A stretch of DNA of 64,000 nt from Streptomyces thermolilacinus SPC6 (GTDB lineage Bacteria > Actinomycetota > Actinomycetes > Streptomycetales > Streptomycetaceae), in the NCBI RefSeq assembly GCF_000478605.2, contig NZ_ASHX02000001.1:2395895-2459894 (forward strand). The letters run 5' to 3'. Of this stretch, positions 54,421-64,000 are shown piece by piece. The translations under genes were made by a program, and so were the position numbers. A model generated the notes under the pieces. It saw only the letters and a program-made list of their open reading frames with translations, was not told the DNA's origin and made no database searches. Position 1 is the first letter of the stretch, and each line of letters begins with the position of its first letter.

Positions 54421-55314
54421 CTACGCGCGCGCGGCCGCCTCCGCCAGGCGGTCGAGGGTGGCCGCGACGGCCGGGACCTGGGCCAGGTCCGGCAGGGTGA
54501 GCGCGACGATCTCCCGCTCCACCGGCGGCTCCACGGCAACCGTGCGAGCACCCCGGGGCCGTACGGACTCGACGGCCAGCTCCGGCAGGACGGCGACGCC
54601 CAGGCCCGCGCCGACCAGGCCCACGACGGCCGGGTAGTCGTCGGTCGCGAAGTCGATGCGCGGCGTGAAACCGGCGTCCTCGCACACCTCGACCAGCTGG
54701 CGGCGGCATCGCGGGCAGCCCGCGATCCACGGCTCCTCGGCCAGTTCGCCGATCCCCACGGCGCCCGCGTCCGCCAGCCGGTGCCCCTCCGGGACCAGGC
54801 CGACGAGCCGGTCGGTGAGGAGCGGCCGTACGACCAGGTCGTCCCACTCGGCGGCGCCGCCCGCGTACCGGAAGGCCAGCGCGATGTCGCAGTCGCCCTC
54901 CCGGAGCATCTCGACCGAGCGGGGCGGCTCGGCCTCGACGAGGGAGACGCGCGTGCCGGGGTGCGCGGCACGCAGGGCGGCGAGCGCGGTGGGGACGAGG
55001 GAGGAGCTGCCGCTCGGGAAGGAGACGAGCCGGACGCGCCCGGCGCGCAGGCCCGCGATGGCGGCGACCTCCTCCTCGGCGGCGGTGAGCCCGGCGAGGA
55101 TGCCCGCCGCATGCCGTACGAGGGCTTCGCCCGCCTGGGTGAGGCGCATCTCGCGGCCGGTGCGGATGAGCAGCGGCGTACCGGCGGAGGACTCCAGGGC
55201 CTTCATCTGCTGGCTGACGGCCGGCTGGGTGCAGCCCAGCTCGCGGGCGGCGGCGGAGAAGGAGCCGGTGGCGGCGACGGCGCGGAGGACGCGGAGGTGA
55301 CGGGCTTCGATCAC
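54421..55314 (-). CDS. LysR-family transcriptional regulator
   Basis: A 297-residue regulator. The winged helix at residues 1-60 (ARHLRVLRAVAATGSFSAAA) is followed by a LysR substrate domain from ~90. It is divergent from the MOSC gene with an 81-base gap, the usual arrangement for a LysR protein controlling its neighbour. The start is GTG at 55314, the position that places the helix-turn-helix correctly; the frame stays open upstream without similarity. A Cys pair (AGCPRCRRQ) lies near residue 200. The ligand is unknown. Confidence 0.9.
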   Translation of the reverse strand: MIEARHLRVLRAVAATGSFSAAARELGCTQPAVSQQMKALESSAGTPLLIRTGREMRLTQAGEALVRHAAGILAGLTAAEEEVAAIAGLRAGRVRLVSFPSGSSSLVPTALAALRAAHPGTRVSLVEAEPPRSVEMLREGDCDIALAFRYAGGAAEWDDLVVRPLLTDRLVGLVPEGHRLADAGAVGIGELAEEPWIAGCPRCRRQLVEVCEDAGFTPRIDFATDDYPAVVGLVGAGLGVAVLPELAVESVRPRGARTVAVEPPVEREIVALTLPDLAQVPAVAATLDRLAEAAARA

Positions 55315-55395
55315 ACCATCGAATATAAGGGCCTCTTTAGGCTGGCGCGAGATACGCCTTGGAATCTTTGAGTGGCGGGGGGTTAGCGTGCGGCC

Positions 55396-56094
55396 ATGAG
55401 TGAGATGACGACCACGCGGGTGCTGACGGTCAACGTGGGACGCGCGAAGAAGGTGGAGTACACCAACGCGCCGAGCGGTGAGACCGGCATCGCGAAGGTC
55501 CCGGTGGAGGGGCCCGTCCGGGTGGCGGACCCGGGCCCCAAGGGCGTGGGCGGCGGGGGCCTGGCCGGGGACACGGTGTGCGACCTGCGCCACCACGGGG
55601 GTTCGCACCAGGCGGTGTACGCCTACGCGCGCGAGGAGCTGGACCGGTGGGAGCGGGAGCTGGGACGGCCGCTGCCGAACGGCTCGTTCGGGGAGAACCT
55701 GACCACGGTCGGCCTGGACCTGGACGGCGCGCTGCTCGGGGAGCGGTGGCGGATCGGCGCGTCGCTGGTGCTGGAGGTGACCGACGCGCGCATCCCGTGC
55801 CGTACGTTCGCGGGCTGGCTGGGCGAGCGGGGGTGGATCAGGCGGTTCACGGAGCGGGGGGCGCCGGGGGCGTACCTGAGGGTGGTGGAGCCGGGCGAGA
55901 TCCGGGCGGGCGACCCGGTGGAGGTCGTGCACCGGCCGGACCACGAGGTGACGGTGGCGCTGGCGTTCCGCGCGCAGACGACACGGCGCGAGCTGCTGCC
56001 GCTGGTCCTCGCGGCGGGTGAGGCGGCGCACCCGGAACTGCGGGGGCAGGCGCGGAAGTACGTGGAGAGTCAGGTCGGGGTGTCCGCTTCCTGA
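55396..56094 (+). CDS. MOSC-domain protein
   Basis: A 232-residue cytoplasmic protein with a MOSC (molybdenum cofactor sulfurase C-terminal) fold, YiiM-like. GDTVCDLRHHGGSHQAVYAY, NGSFGENLTT, GASLVLEVTDARIPC (the conserved Cys of the family) and ERGAPGAYLRVVEPG are typical. Such proteins bind Mo cofactor or reduce N-hydroxylated compounds with it; the exact substrate is unknown. The ATG at 55396 is the first of the frame. The divergent LysR gene is its probable regulator. Confidence 0.9.
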   Translation: MSEMTTTRVLTVNVGRAKKVEYTNAPSGETGIAKVPVEGPVRVADPGPKGVGGGGLAGDTVCDLRHHGGSHQAVYAYAREELDRWERELGRPLPNGSFGENLTTVGLDLDGALLGERWRIGASLVLEVTDARIPCRTFAGWLGERGWIRRFTERGAPGAYLRVVEPGEIRAGDPVEVVHRPDHEVTVALAFRAQTTRRELLPLVLAAGEAAHPELRGQARKYVESQVGVSAS

Positions 56095-56211
56095 ACTGCG
56101 GCGTACCACGGGGTGAGCCGTCCCCTACGGGCCGGGGGTCCCGTAGGGGACGAACCGGGGCTGTGCCGGGCGCGTGCCGTGGCGGGTGGGCGGGGCACTA
56201 ACGTGCCGCGT

Positions 56212-56985
56212 ATGACGAGTGCACTGATTACTGGCGCGACGGCGGGTATCGGGGCCGCCTTCGCGCGGCGGCTGGCGGCCGACGGCCACGATGTGGTCCT
56301 GGTCGCCCGCGACGTGGAACGGCTCCGGGAGCAGGCGACCGAACTGCACGACCGGCACGGTGTGGAGGCGGAGGTGCTGCCCGCGGACCTCGCCGAGGAC
56401 GCGGGCATCGCGGCCGTCGAGGCGCGGCTCTCCGACCCGAAGAGGCCGGTGGACCTGCTGGTCAACAACGCGGGCTTCGGCAACAAGGGCCGGTTCCTCG
56501 AAGTGGGGATGGCCGACGAGCTGCGGATGCTGAAGGTGCACTGCGAGGCGGTGCTGCGGCTGACGGCGGCGGCGACGGCGTCGATGCGGGAGCGGCGGCG
56601 GGGCGGTGTCGTGAACGTCGCGTCCGTCGCCGCTTTCGTACCGCGCGGGACGTACGGGGCGTCGAAGGCGTGGGTCGTCCAGTTCACCCAGGGCGCGGCG
56701 CGGGACCTGGCGGGGAGCGGGGTGCGGCTGATGGCGCTGTGCCCCGGCTTCGTACGGACGGAGTTCCACCAGCGGGCGGGGATGGGCACGGACAACATCC
56801 CGGGCTGGATGTGGCTGGACGCCGACAAGGTCGTGGCGGACGCGCTCGCGGACCTGGCGCGCGGCCGGACCCTGTCGGTCCCGGACCCGCGGTACAAGGC
56901 GCTGATGGGCGTGGTGAAACTGGCCCCGCGCGGCCTGCTGGGCGGTGTGACGTCCCGGGCGGGCCGCAAGTTCGGCCCGAAGTAG
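56212..56985 (+). CDS. Short-chain dehydrogenase/reductase
   Basis: A 257-residue SDR oxidoreductase. The cofactor motif ITGATAGIG (6-14) is followed by NNAG in LLVNNAGFGNKG, catalytic Ser in NVASVAAF, and YxxxK (YGASK). The R in VARD after beta2 suggests NADPH use. The substrate is unknown; it resembles the DltE/YqjQ group. A TAACGT -10 box (56199-56204) lies 7 bases before the ATG at 56212, so the transcript is probably leaderless. A strong terminator follows. Confidence 0.9.
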   Translation: MTSALITGATAGIGAAFARRLAADGHDVVLVARDVERLREQATELHDRHGVEAEVLPADLAEDAGIAAVEARLSDPKRPVDLLVNNAGFGNKGRFLEVGMADELRMLKVHCEAVLRLTAAATASMRERRRGGVVNVASVAAFVPRGTYGASKAWVVQFTQGAARDLAGSGVRLMALCPGFVRTEFHQRAGMGTDNIPGWMWLDADKVVADALADLARGRTLSVPDPRYKALMGVVKLAPRGLLGGVTSRAGRKFGPK

Positions 56986-56995
56986 GTTCGTTGTC

Positions 56996-57032
56996 CCCGG
57001 GCCCGGCGCGGGTGAGGCGCGCCGGGCCCGGG
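56996..57032 (+). terminator. Strong hairpin after the SDR gene
   Basis: A perfect 15-bp stem CCCGGGCCCGGCGCG / CGCGCCGGGCCCGGG with a 7-base loop, 10 bases past the stop. Confidence 0.85.
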
Positions 57033-57095
57033 ACCGGGTGTCCGCCGTTGCCGCGGGGTCGGTCTCGTCCGCGTACGGACCTGGCGTGACGTGAC

Positions 57096-57371
57096 GTGAT
57101 CGGGCTTCTATCGTCCGCCCCCGGCAGGACGGAGGTCTTTCCCGCCGCCCGCACCCACCAGGACGTCGTACGGGAGCTGGACCGGGCCGGCCGCCCGTGG
57201 CAGCCGGACGTTTCCCTCACCTTCGGCAGCCGGTGCGCGCTCGTGGCCCCGGCCGGCGGCGCGTCCTTCGTCTTCGATGGCGCTCGGGGCCCGGAAGCGG
57301 TCCTCAACGCCGTGGGTCTGCCGGGCGGCTTCCACGACTGCCGGGCCGCGGGCCGCGGGGCGAGGCCCTGA
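57096..57371 (+). CDS. Doubtful small ORF or gene remnant
   Basis: A 91-codon frame starting at GTG 57096 (MIGLLSSAPGRTEVFPAART). It contains a mixed-composition middle (DVSLTFGSRCALVAPAGGAS) that looks more protein-like than the neighbouring shadow frames. There is no ribosome site, and its last 68 bases are antisense to the end of the LysR gene. It could be a small real gene or a decayed one. I cannot assign a family. Confidence 0.3.
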   Translation: MIGLLSSAPGRTEVFPAARTHQDVVRELDRAGRPWQPDVSLTFGSRCALVAPAGGASFVFDGARGPEAVLNAVGLPGGFHDCRAAGRGARP

Positions 57372-58287
57372 CGGGTCGGCGGTCCGGGGGCTCCGGGGGC
57401 TGACGCGCTTGCGCGGGGAACGTACGGCGGGCGTGGGCGAGGAACGCGCGGACCGCCGGGTCGTGGGTGCTCCTCCAGACCAGGGCCAGCAGCGCCGGGG
57501 CGCGGGCGTCCTCGATGGTGCGGGCCGTCAGCCGCTCGCCGTGGGGCGCCGCCATCGACTCGCTGAGCACGGCGACCGCGAGCCCGCGCGCCGCCAGGTC
57601 CGCGATGGCCTCCCCCGCGCCTGCTTGCAGGGTGATGGAGGGCCGTACGCCCGCGTCGGCGCACGCCCGGTCGAAGACGGCGCGCAGTCCGGTGCCGGGC
57701 GGCATGCAGACGACCGGGTGGGCGGCGACGTCGCGCAGGGTGACCCGCCGCAGCCCCGCCAGGGGGTGGCCGTGCGGGACGGCGGCGACGAGCCGCTCGC
57801 TGACCAGGGTCAGCGCCTCCAGCCCCTCGGGGGGCGGGGCCGGGGTCCCGATGAGCGCCAGGTCGAGGGTGCCCGCGCGGACCGACTCGACGAGCCGTTC
57901 CGAGTCGTCCTCCCGCAACAGGACCTCCACGCCGGGGTGCGCCTCGTGGAACGCGGCGAGGGCGTCGAACAGCGGGGTGAGGGTGCAGCCGACGACCATG
58001 CCCAGCGCGAGCCGCCCCCGGACCAGGCCCGTCACCTCCCCCACCGCCCGGCCGAGCGCGTCCGCGGCGGCGAGTGCGGCACGGGCGGGCGCGAGGGCGG
58101 CCTCCCCCGCGGCGGTGAGCGTGACCGTGCGCGCCGACCGGTCGAACAGCTCCGCTCCCAGCTCCTTCTCCAGTGCGCGGACCCGGGCGCTGACCCCGGA
58201 CTGGCTGATGTGCACCCGCTCGGCGGCGCGGGTGAAGTTCCGCTCCTCGGCGACCGCGACGAAGTACTCCAGCTGCCTCAGGTCCAT
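57304..58287 (-). CDS. LysR-family transcriptional regulator with Arg/Pro C-terminal tail
   Basis: A 327-residue regulator. The helix-turn-helix is at residues 1-60 (MDLRQLEYFVAVAEERNFTR, ERVHISQSGVSARVRALEKE), then a substrate domain from ~88 (RGRLALGMVVGCTLTPLFDA). The fold ends near ARRTFPAQA. The last ~35 residues are Arg/Pro/Ser-rich, an extension not expected in the family and probably a lost stop codon. It is divergent from the NTF2-like gene, its likely target. The ATG at 58287 is at the family start position. Confidence 0.88.
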   Translation of the reverse strand: MDLRQLEYFVAVAEERNFTRAAERVHISQSGVSARVRALEKELGAELFDRSARTVTLTAAGEAALAPARAALAAADALGRAVGEVTGLVRGRLALGMVVGCTLTPLFDALAAFHEAHPGVEVLLREDDSERLVESVRAGTLDLALIGTPAPPPEGLEALTLVSERLVAAVPHGHPLAGLRRVTLRDVAAHPVVCMPPGTGLRAVFDRACADAGVRPSITLQAGAGEAIADLAARGLAVAVLSESMAAPHGERLTARTIEDARAPALLALVWRSTHDPAVRAFLAHARRTFPAQARQPPEPPDRRPVRASPRGPRPGSRGSRPADPRR

Positions 58288-58384
58288 GACCGCTGATTCT
58301 AGTTGTGAGCAGAACCATCTGTTGGACTTCTGGTCCACGGGTGGCGAGGGTGGGTGGCGCAAGCAGACGCGCCAGGAGGAAGCC

Positions 58385-58753
58385 ATGCCGGAGCAGTACG
58401 AGAAGGCCATGCGGCCCGAGGACATCACCCGCCTGTTCGTGGAGCGGTCGAACGCGGGGGACGCGGCCGGGGTCGCCGCGCTCTACGAGGAGGACGCCGT
58501 GCTGGCGTACCCGCCGGGACAGCGGACGGTGGGCCGGGAGGCGATCCGGGCGCTGTGGGAGCGGGTGCTGGCGGACCGGCCGCGCTTCGAGCCGGAGCCG
58601 CCGCTGCCGACGCTCCTGTGCGGCGACATCGCGCTCACCTCGACGCCGCCGGCGGACGGGGCGGGGGCGCGGGCGCAGGTGGTGCGGCGCCAGCCGGACG
58701 GGAGCTGGCTGCGGGTGCTGGACCAGCCGGAGTTCACGCCGCCGCGCGGCTGA
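58385..58753 (+). CDS. NTF2/SnoaL-like protein
   Basis: A 122-residue small cone-shaped alpha+beta fold protein. ITRLFVERSNAGDAAGVAALYEEDAVLAYP is the helix 1-strand start of SnoaL-like domains, with GREAIRALWERVLADRP after. Such folds serve as isomerases, hydrolases or binding proteins; no function can be given. The ATG at 58385 follows AGGAGGAAG. The divergent LysR gene may control it. Confidence 0.82.
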   Translation: MPEQYEKAMRPEDITRLFVERSNAGDAAGVAALYEEDAVLAYPPGQRTVGREAIRALWERVLADRPRFEPEPPLPTLLCGDIALTSTPPADGAGARAQVVRRQPDGSWLRVLDQPEFTPPRG

Positions 58754-58765
58754 GCTGGGAACGGG

Positions 58766-58801
58766 CGAGGCCCGGTGCCCCTCGCGGGGTACCGGGCCTC
58801 G
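58766..58801. terminator. Hairpin between the NTF2-like gene and groEL
   Basis: A 16-bp stem starting CGAGGCCCGGTGCCCC, with one G-U pair and a TCGC loop. It lies between the converging genes and serves both. Confidence 0.85.
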
Positions 58802-58846
58802 TCGTGTGCGGGCCGGCCGGGGCCGGCCCGCACGGGTGACCTGGGG

Positions 58847-60484
<1,638 letters not shown>

Positions 60485-60593
60485 TCAGCCCTCTCGGTAC
60501 TGGGTGGAGAAAGAACGGCGCCCCTCGCCGCCCGGCGCACGTGCGGCAGCACAGCAGCGGGGGCCAGGGGCGCGGTTCACGGCACGTGGTGGA

Positions 60594-60902
60594 TTACTTC
60601 TCGACGATCGCGAGCACGTCGCGGGCCGAGAGGACGAGGTACTCCTCGCCGCTGTACTTCACCTCGGTGCCGCCGTACTTGCTGTAGAGCACGATGTCGC
60701 CGGTCTTCACGTCGAGCGGCAGGCGCTCGCCGTTCTCGAAGCGGCCCGGGCCGACGGCCAGGACGACGCCCTCCTGGGGCTTCTCCTTGGCGGTGTCCGG
60801 AATGACCAGGCCAGAGGCCGTGGTCTGCTCGGCGTCGAGCGGCTGGACCACGATGCGGTCCTCGAGCGGCTTGATGGCAACCTTGGAGCTGGTGGTCGTC
60901 AC
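60594..60902 (-). CDS. groES: Co-chaperonin GroES
   Basis: A 102-residue 10-kDa heptameric lid of Gro[21 protein letters not shown], the mobile loop region [18 protein letters not shown] and the [20 protein letters not shown] strand pair are complete. The start is GTG at 60902 behind GAAGGGGGAGG. Two CIRCE operators lie upstream. Confidence 0.97.
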   Translation of the reverse strand: MTTTSSKVAIKPLEDRIVVQPLDAEQTTASGLVIPDTAKEKPQEGVVLAVGPGRFENGERLPLDVKTGDIVLYSKYGGTEVKYSGEEYLVLSARDVLAIVEK

Positions 60903-61001
60903 GATCCGACCTCCCCCTTCGGAGATCTCACGGGGTCAACTGTCTGAGGTGGCGACCAGGTGGATCCGTCGTCGCGGGTGCCGGACCTGCCCGTCGCTGT
61001 G

Positions 61002-61028
61002 TTGGCACTCTCCTGCGGGGAGTGCCAG
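61002..61028 (-). promoter_or_regulatory. CIRCE operator, promoter-distal copy
   Basis: TTGGCACTC, 9 bases, GAGTGCCAG, matching the HrcA operator TTAGCACTC-N9-GAGTGCTAA with 1-2 changes in the outer arms. It lies downstream of the predicted -10 box, in the untranslated leader. Confidence 0.9.
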
Positions 61029-61033
61029 GGCCG

Positions 61034-61063
61034 AGACTATGACCGCGATTAGCACTCGGTCAA
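61034..61063 (-). promoter_or_regulatory. groES promoter
   Basis: On the minus strand, -35 TTGACC (61063-61058) and -10 TAGTCT (61039-61034) with an 18-base spacer. The -35 lies in the spacer of the upstream CIRCE. Confidence 0.7.
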
Positions 61064-61075
61064 GCGGAGTGCCAG
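61049..61075 (-). promoter_or_regulatory. CIRCE operator, overlapping the -35
   Basis: TTAGCACTC, 9 bases, GAGTGCCAG. One arm is a perfect consensus. It overlaps the -35, so HrcA would block polymerase entry. Confidence 0.92.
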
Positions 61076-61247
61076 TTGCCCGCCGCGCGCCGCGCTCCCG
61101 CTCGTACTGGCGTACGACAGGACGGACCGGCGCCGTCGCGTGGCGTACGGCGCCGGGACCGGTCACCGCCGCGTCCGCGCACCGCGCCGGAACCGGTCAC
61201 CGCCGCTCCTGCGCCGGGGCACCCGCGCGGTTCGCCGGGCGGGGCCG

Positions 61248-62246
61248 TCACACGTAGTCCTCCAGGCGGGCCACCGCGTACCCGCGCGCGGTGATGGTGT
61301 CCATGGCGCGGCGGATCATGTCGGCCATCGACCCCTTCCACTCGCCGCGCCCCCGGAAGTGGGTGAGGACGATGTCGCCGGGGTGCAGGTCGCGGTCCCA
61401 TTCGCGCCACTCCATGCGGTCCGGGAACGCCTCGGCGGACCACAGCGGCACGGCCTTGATGCCGCAGTCGCGGGCGGCGCGCAGCGTGTCGGCGTCGTAG
61501 TTGCCGTAGGGCGGGCGGAACAGCGTGGGCCGCTTGCCGTACCGGCGCTGGATGACGTCCTGCTGGCCGCAGATCTCGCGCTTCTGCTCCTCGTAGGAGA
61601 GCGCGGGCATGTACGGGTGGGTCAGGGTGTGGTTGTGCAGGGCGACGCCGAGGCCCTGCATGCGCTTGAAGTAGCCGTAGTCCTCCTTGACCAGGTAGTC
61701 GCTGAGGAAGGCGCTGTACGGGATGTCCAGCTCGGACATCATCCGCAGCAGCTCGGGGTCCTTGTCGGCGCCGTCGTCGATGGTGAGGAACACGACGCGG
61801 TCCTTGGTCGGGACGGTGGTGAAGACCGGCGGGAGGCTGGGGTCGCCGACCTCGAAGCCCTTGCGGAAGGTGATCTCCGGCTTCACCTTCGGCGGGTCGG
61901 GGGGCAGGAGCGGGGTCTGTTTCAGGCCCCACCGGCGGGCGACGACCGCACGCCGCGCCTGGGCCTGGCGGAACCGCTCGACGTACGCGGTCAGCGCCTC
62001 GGACGCGGTCTCCGGCCGCGCCTGCGGGGCCTGCCGCCCCTGGCCCTGACCCGCCGGGGCCTGGCCGGCCTGTGCCTCGTTGCCGTGCCGCCCCGACGGG
62101 GCCGCGCCCGCGCCGGGCGGGTGGGTGCCCTCCGCCGCGCAGGCGGTTCCCAGGGCGGCGACGAGCAGGCCCGCGACCATCCCCGTGCGAGCGCGAGCCC
62201 AAGTCCGATTTACCGATGATGGACGCTTTTGTCGTACAAGCTGCAT
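61248..62246 (-). CDS. Polysaccharide deacetylase lipoprotein
   Basis: A 332-residue protein. The signal peptide ends in the lipobox LGTAC with Cys36. A Gln/Ala/Gly-rich linker precedes the NodB domain: metal/catalytic motif 1 FLTIDDGAD, motif 2 HNHTLTHP, motif 3 RPPYGNYD, and a late IVLTHF motif. It probably deacetylates N-acetyl sugars of peptidoglycan or another envelope polymer from the outer membrane face. The ATG at 62246 is preferred because the basic N-region RQKRPSSVNRTWARAR fits a signal peptide. It is divergent from the methyltransferase gene. Confidence 0.9.
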   Translation of the reverse strand: MQLVRQKRPSSVNRTWARARTGMVAGLLVAALGTACAAEGTHPPGAGAAPSGRHGNEAQAGQAPAGQGQGRQAPQARPETASEALTAYVERFRQAQARRAVVARRWGLKQTPLLPPDPPKVKPEITFRKGFEVGDPSLPPVFTTVPTKDRVVFLTIDDGADKDPELLRMMSELDIPYSAFLSDYLVKEDYGYFKRMQGLGVALHNHTLTHPYMPALSYEEQKREICGQQDVIQRRYGKRPTLFRPPYGNYDADTLRAARDCGIKAVPLWSAEAFPDRMEWREWDRDLHPGDIVLTHFRGRGEWKGSMADMIRRAMDTITARGYAVARLEDYV

Positions 62247-62338
62247 GGCGCCGCATCCTGTCAGCGCGGCGCCCCCGCGCCCCGGCGACACCGCCGCCGG
62301 GGCGGCACCATCCCCCGGCCGGCCCACACTCGGCCAGA

Positions 62339-63529
62339 ATGGGACGGGTGACCGATCTCGCCGACCTCGAAGCCCTCCTCACCGACGAGGGCCGGGGCCT
62401 CCTCGCCGACCTGCGCCACTACGACCCCGCCCAGGAGCTGGCCATCGCCTCCCGGCTGCGCCGCGACCACCCGGCGGCGCTCGTGTCGGCGGCGCTCGGG
62501 CAGGCGCGGCTGCGACAGCGGGCGGTGGCCAAGTTCGGCGCCGACGACGCGTACCGGATGTTCTTCACGCCCAACGGCGTCGAGCAGTCCACGCGCGCCT
62601 CGGTCGCCGGGCACCGGGCGGCGGCCTTCGCGCGGCTCGGCGTGCGGAGCGTCGCGGACCTGTGCTGCGGCATCGGCGGCGACGCGGTCGCGCTGGCCAG
62701 GGCCGGTATCGCCGTCCTCGCCGTGGACCGCGACCCGCTCACGGCGGCCGTCGCCCGCGCCAACGCCGAGGCGCTGGGCCTGGCCGGTCTGATCGAGGTG
62801 CGCTGCGCGGATGTGACGGAGGTGGACACGTCCGCGTACGACGCCGTGTTCGTGGACCCGGCGCGGCGCGGCGGGCGGGGCCGGATCTTCGACCCGGAGG
62901 CGTACTCGCCGCCCCTGTCGTGGGCGGTGGACACGGCCCGGCGGGCCCGGCACGCGGCGCTGAAGGTCGCGCCGGGCATCCCGCACGAGGTGGTGCCGCC
63001 GGAGGCCGAGGCCGAGTGGATCTCGGACGGCGGGGACGTGAAGGAGGCCGTGCTGTGGTTCGGCACGGCGCCCGGTTCCGTACGGGCGACGCTGCTGCCG
63101 TCCGGGGCGGCCCTGGCCGTGCCGGGGCCACTGCCCGCGCCGCCGGTCCGGAAGGTCGGCCGCTACCTGTACGAGCCGGACGGCGCCGTCATCCGCGCGC
63201 ACCTGGTCGCCGAGGTCGCCGCGCGGCTGGACGGCGGGCTCGTGGACGAGACGATCGCGTACGTCACGGCCGACGAGCTGCGCCCGACGCCGTACGCCAC
63301 CGCGTACGAGATCACCGACGAGCTGCCGTTCAACCTGAAGCGGCTCAAGGCGCTGCTGCGGGAGCGCGAGGTGGGCACCCTGACGGTGAAGAAGCGCGGC
63401 TCGGCGGTGGAGCCGGAGGAGGTGCGGCGCCGGGTGAAGCCGAAGGGCCCGAACGCGGCGACCGTGTTCCTCACGCGTGTGGCGGGCGCCCCGACGATGC
63501 TGATCGGGCAGCCCGCGGGCCGGGGCTGA
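62339..63529 (+). CDS. Class I SAM-dependent methyltransferase (THUMP-like C-terminus)
   Basis: A 396-residue protein from ATG 62339 (393 if GTG 62348 is used). Residues ~110-190 form a Rossmann methyltransferase with SAM motif VADLCCGIGGDAVALA and VDRDPLTAAVARANAE; AVFVDPARRGGRGRIFDPEA carries a DPAR motif where nucleic-acid methyltransferases have DPPY-like motifs. The C-terminal ~110 residues (YATAYEITDELPFNLKRLKA) resemble a THUMP-like domain, suggesting an RNA substrate; that is inference. Its last 59 bases overlap the converging membrane gene. Confidence 0.85.
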   Translation: MGRVTDLADLEALLTDEGRGLLADLRHYDPAQELAIASRLRRDHPAALVSAALGQARLRQRAVAKFGADDAYRMFFTPNGVEQSTRASVAGHRAAAFARLGVRSVADLCCGIGGDAVALARAGIAVLAVDRDPLTAAVARANAEALGLAGLIEVRCADVTEVDTSAYDAVFVDPARRGGRGRIFDPEAYSPPLSWAVDTARRARHAALKVAPGIPHEVVPPEAEAEWISDGGDVKEAVLWFGTAPGSVRATLLPSGAALAVPGPLPAPPVRKVGRYLYEPDGAVIRAHLVAEVAARLDGGLVDETIAYVTADELRPTPYATAYEITDELPFNLKRLKALLREREVGTLTVKKRGSAVEPEEVRRRVKPKGPNAATVFLTRVAGAPTMLIGQPAGRG

Positions 63530-64000
63530 GGAGCCGTACGGCCAGCCGGTAGTGGGCGACCGCGTTCGCGGCGCCCGCCAGGCCGTTCACCCACAGCAGC
63601 AGCCCCGCGCCGACCCCGTACGCGACCTCGGCGTAGGTCGTGGAGCCCGGCCGCGCGGCGTACGGCACCGCCACGCAGATCCACAGTCCGGCGGCGCACA
63701 GCGCGAACGACACGAGCAGCCACGCGAGGCTCGGCCCCGGCGCCCGGTGCCGGGCGTCCCGCGCGGGAGCGTGGTCGAGCGCGGCCCACTGGACGAACAG
63801 CCGCCGCGCCGCCGCGTCCCCGCGCGCCCCCGCGACCTGGAAGTACGCGGCCGGGATGAACGCCCCGGCGCCGAGCCCGGCCAGGACCAGGCTCAGGAGG
63901 AAACCGAACGGGTCCAGGGCGTCGTGGAAGACGAGCAGCGCGGCGCCGATCAGGCCCCAGCCGGCCTCCAGCACCAGCAGCCACACCAGGAACAGGGCGA
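63471..64000 (-). CDS. Multi-helix membrane protein, 5' end outside the window
   Basis: The last ~175 residues of an integral membrane protein. Helices are visible: VWLLVLEAGWGLIGAALLVF, FGFLLSLVLAGLGAGAFIPA, LAWLLVSFALCAAGLWICVA and VAYGVGAGLLLWVNGLAGAA. I do not recognise the family. The Pro/Ser/Arg-rich tail after LLSPGPRAARS is encoded antisense to the methyltransferase end. The start lies past base 64000. Confidence 0.7.
   Translation of the reverse strand, partial: ALFLVWLLVLEAGWGLIGAALLVFHDALDPFGFLLSLVLAGLGAGAFIPAAYFQVAGARGDAAARRLFVQWAALDHAPARDARHRAPGPSLAWLLVSFALCAAGLWICVAVPYAARPGSTTYAEVAYGVGAGLLLWVNGLAGAANAVAHYRLAVRLLSPGPRAARSASSGRPPHA

Overview
The window is very GC-rich, with dense third-position G/C, many GTG and TTG starts and several apparently leaderless genes. 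Its gene content (whiD, bldM, an ECF sigma factor of the SigD/ShbA type, guaB with its paralogue, tandem Ser/Thr kinases, a c-di-AMP riboswitch before a cell-wall hydrolase, and LAxTG sorting) points to Streptomyces or a close relative. From memory, the order resembles the Streptomyces coelicolor groES to sucC region. This is chromosomal core, with no insertion sequence, phage or tRNA seen.

Layout. 1-335 is the 5' end of sucC. 1438-10116 is a divergent module: MoxR ATPase, DUF5682 protein and VWA protein on the minus strand, SWIM zinc-finger and DUF5691 proteins on the plus strand, and an MmpS-like lipoprotein between them. It is bounded on both sides by roughly 1 kb of repetitive non-coding DNA. 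11179-17009 holds an IcmB-type B12 protein, a small protein, an M23 peptidase and the helicase PcrA. 17187-20305 carries two NlpC/P60 hydrolases, the first behind a c-di-AMP riboswitch. 20367-26470 holds an esterase, a LuxR-type two-component pair with a divergent PspC protein, and DoxX. 26638-28905 is guaA and chorismate mutase with an attenuator-like leader. 29422-34284 is a sortase substrate, a GMC oxidoreductase and an aldehyde dehydrogenase. 34389-43827 is four tandem kinase-like genes, one a pseudokinase. 43985-48972 holds a serine hydrolase, glpD, a nucleotide-sugar dehydrogenase lacking its catalytic cysteine, and a membrane protein. 49078-54309 is guaB3, guaB, the ECF sigma factor, bldM and whiD. 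54421-58753 is a set of LysR, MOSC, SDR and NTF2-like genes. 58847-61075 is groES-groEL with two CIRCE operators. The end holds a polysaccharide deacetylase, a methyltransferase and a truncated membrane protein.

Main result. Both operons of the MoxR/DUF5682/VWA + SWIM/DUF5691 module start from sequences matching the mycobacterial RecA-independent, PafBC-dependent DNA-damage promoter (TTGTCRGTG-N8-TAnnnT). The SWIM site fits exactly and sits so close to its ATG that the mRNA should be leaderless; the MoxR site has one mismatch in its -10. The helicase gene pcrA in the same window carries the same promoter, with only the leading T changed, which acts as an internal control. I infer that this uncharacterised five-gene module is part of the DNA-damage response.

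Other notable signals are a 23-codon leader peptide carrying Phe, Tyr and Trp codons plus a terminator hairpin before chorismate mutase, an 11-bp-phased array of TCAGGG/CCCTGA half-sites between a sensor kinase and a PspC gene, a promoter-like module shared by whiD and the sugar dehydrogenase, and a perfect sigma-BldN-type promoter before bldM.
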